Shown here: positions 33,104-33,635 of the stretch, one piece after another | Layout: each line of letters starts with the position of its first letter | Position numbering within the stretch: the first letter of the stretch is position 1 | DNA from: Syntrophaceae bacterium | Lineage (GTDB): Bacteria > Desulfobacterota > Syntrophia > Syntrophales > UBA5619 | Direction: 5' to 3' | DNA: 33,635 nucleotides | Assembly: GCA_003141195.1 (NCBI GenBank) | Contig: PLLC01000045.1 | Coordinates: forward strand, 1 to 33,635 | The notes under the pieces: model-generated | The model's database searches: none | Told to the model about the DNA's origin: nothing | Seen by the model: the letters and a program-made list of their open reading frames with translations, nothing else | Translations under genes and position numbers: made by a program

Positions 33104-33635
33104 AGGTCGTATCTTTTGAAGAGGCCGTCGGCTACATCCACGACGGCGACACCCTGCTGATCGGTGGCTCGGGGGGCGGCCATGCCGTTCCCGAGGCGTT
33201 GATCGTGGCCCTGGAACAGCGCTACCGGAAGGAGGACCGGCCGAAGGGCATTACGCTGCTGCATCCCGTCGGCCTCGGCGACAACATCAGTCAGGGGGTC
33301 GGCCGGCTGGCCCATCCCGGCCTGCTCAAGCGCATCGTCACCGCCGCGCTGGTCAACAGTCCGGCGATCCAGAAGATGGCCGAACAGGACACCGTCGAGG
33401 CCTATACGCTGCCTCAGGGCGCCCTTTCGCAACTCATGCGCGAGATGGCCGCCGGACGGCCGGGCCTGCTTTCGCATGTCGGCCTGCACACCTTCGTCGA
33501 CCCGCGCCTGGGCGGGGGCCGGCAGAGCGCCTGCGCCCGCGAGGACCTGGTCGAGCTGACGACCCTGGCCGGAAAGGAGTGGCTCTTCTACAAGCCGTAC
33601 AGCGTCGATGTCGCCTTCCTGCGCGGCACCACCGA
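33100..33635 (+). CDS. CoA-transferase (family I, YdiF/propionate CoA-transferase-like), cut by window edge
   Basis: 178 residues are visible before the right edge; the catalytic glutamate region lies beyond it. The N-terminus [22 protein letters not shown] and [17 protein letters not shown] match the glycine-rich CoA-site of family I transferases, and [16 protein letters not shown] fits the acetate/propionate branch. The GTG start overlaps the previous stop by four bases, with AAGGAG upstream, so the two proteins are coupled in translation. It would activate an acid to its CoA thioester or the reverse. Substrate unknown. Confidence 0.85.
   Translation, partial: MKVVSFEEAVGYIHDGDTLLIGGSGGGHAVPEALIVALEQRYRKEDRPKGITLLHPVGLGDNISQGVGRLAHPGLLKRIVTAALVNSPAIQKMAEQDTVEAYTLPQGALSQLMREMAAGRPGLLSHVGLHTFVDPRLGGGRQSACAREDLVELTTLAGKEWLFYKPYSVDVAFLRGTT

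Noticed and set aside
1-33635. CRISPR arrays, tRNA, rRNA and prophage genes
   Set aside because: No regularly spaced repeats, tRNA-like cloverleaf, rRNA sequence or phage structural genes were seen on reading both strands.

Overview
The window looks like a chromosomal segment of a GC-rich anaerobic bacterium. The gene families (NtrC-type regulation, a TRAP transporter, a Liv-type ABC importer, FadH/2-enoate-reductase-type flavoenzymes, CoA-acylating aldehyde dehydrogenase, CoA-transferase) would fit a Desulfobacterota or Syntrophales-like lineage. That assignment is inferred from gene content only; no rRNA, tRNA or other taxonomic marker is present.

Layout. (1) 1-5605, minus strand: a PLD-SNF2 helicase that runs off the left edge, preceded by a sensor kinase and NtrC-type regulator pair with an ATGA overlap and a readable sigma70 promoter. 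(2) 5606-6342: non-coding DNA with a strong orphan terminator and then a near-consensus promoter. (3) 6343-13225, plus strand: a compact operon of Gfo/Idh/MocA oxidoreductase, TRAP transporter DctPQM, GH88 unsaturated glucuronyl hydrolase, SDR and TIM-barrel isomerase. This reads as uptake and breakdown of uronate-containing sugars. (4) 13217-14760: an AT-rich patch with an IclR regulator (minus) and a decayed IS200-type transposase lying between two copies of a 96-bp inverted repeat. Each copy is the promoter region of the gene next to it. (5) 14769-21347, plus: CoA-acylating aldehyde dehydrogenase, FadH-like flavin/Fe-S oxidoreductase, a 38-codon ORF, a TIM-barrel isomerase/dehydratase and a TPP-dependent lyase. 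(6) 21622-26429: livHMGF plus a binding protein, interrupted by the right-end scar of an IS3-family element. (7) 26584-30297: small enzymes (cupin, GNAT, ABM monooxygenase, SDR lacking its catalytic Tyr/Lys, VOC) and a universal stress protein. (8) 30298-31630: decayed DNA with an NCS2 permease pseudogene and an unexplained inverted repeat plus short ORF. (9) 31640-33635: a second old-yellow-enzyme-type oxidoreductase translationally coupled to a CoA-transferase that runs off the right edge.

How it may work together. Region 3 would import an acidic sugar by TRAP, hydrolyse an unsaturated uronide in the cytoplasm and process the product by oxidation and isomerisation. Regions 5-6 and 9 resemble the logic of inositol catabolism (TIM-barrel dehydratase, TPP-dependent C-C cleaving enzyme, CoA-acylating aldehyde dehydrogenase), but with flavin/Fe-S reductases and a CoA-transferase in place of the usual iol kinase and aldolase, and a Liv importer for uptake. 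The substrate is not known. The most unusual structure is the inverted promoter duplication around the IS200 remnant, which should place the IclR gene and the aldehyde dehydrogenase gene under the same control.
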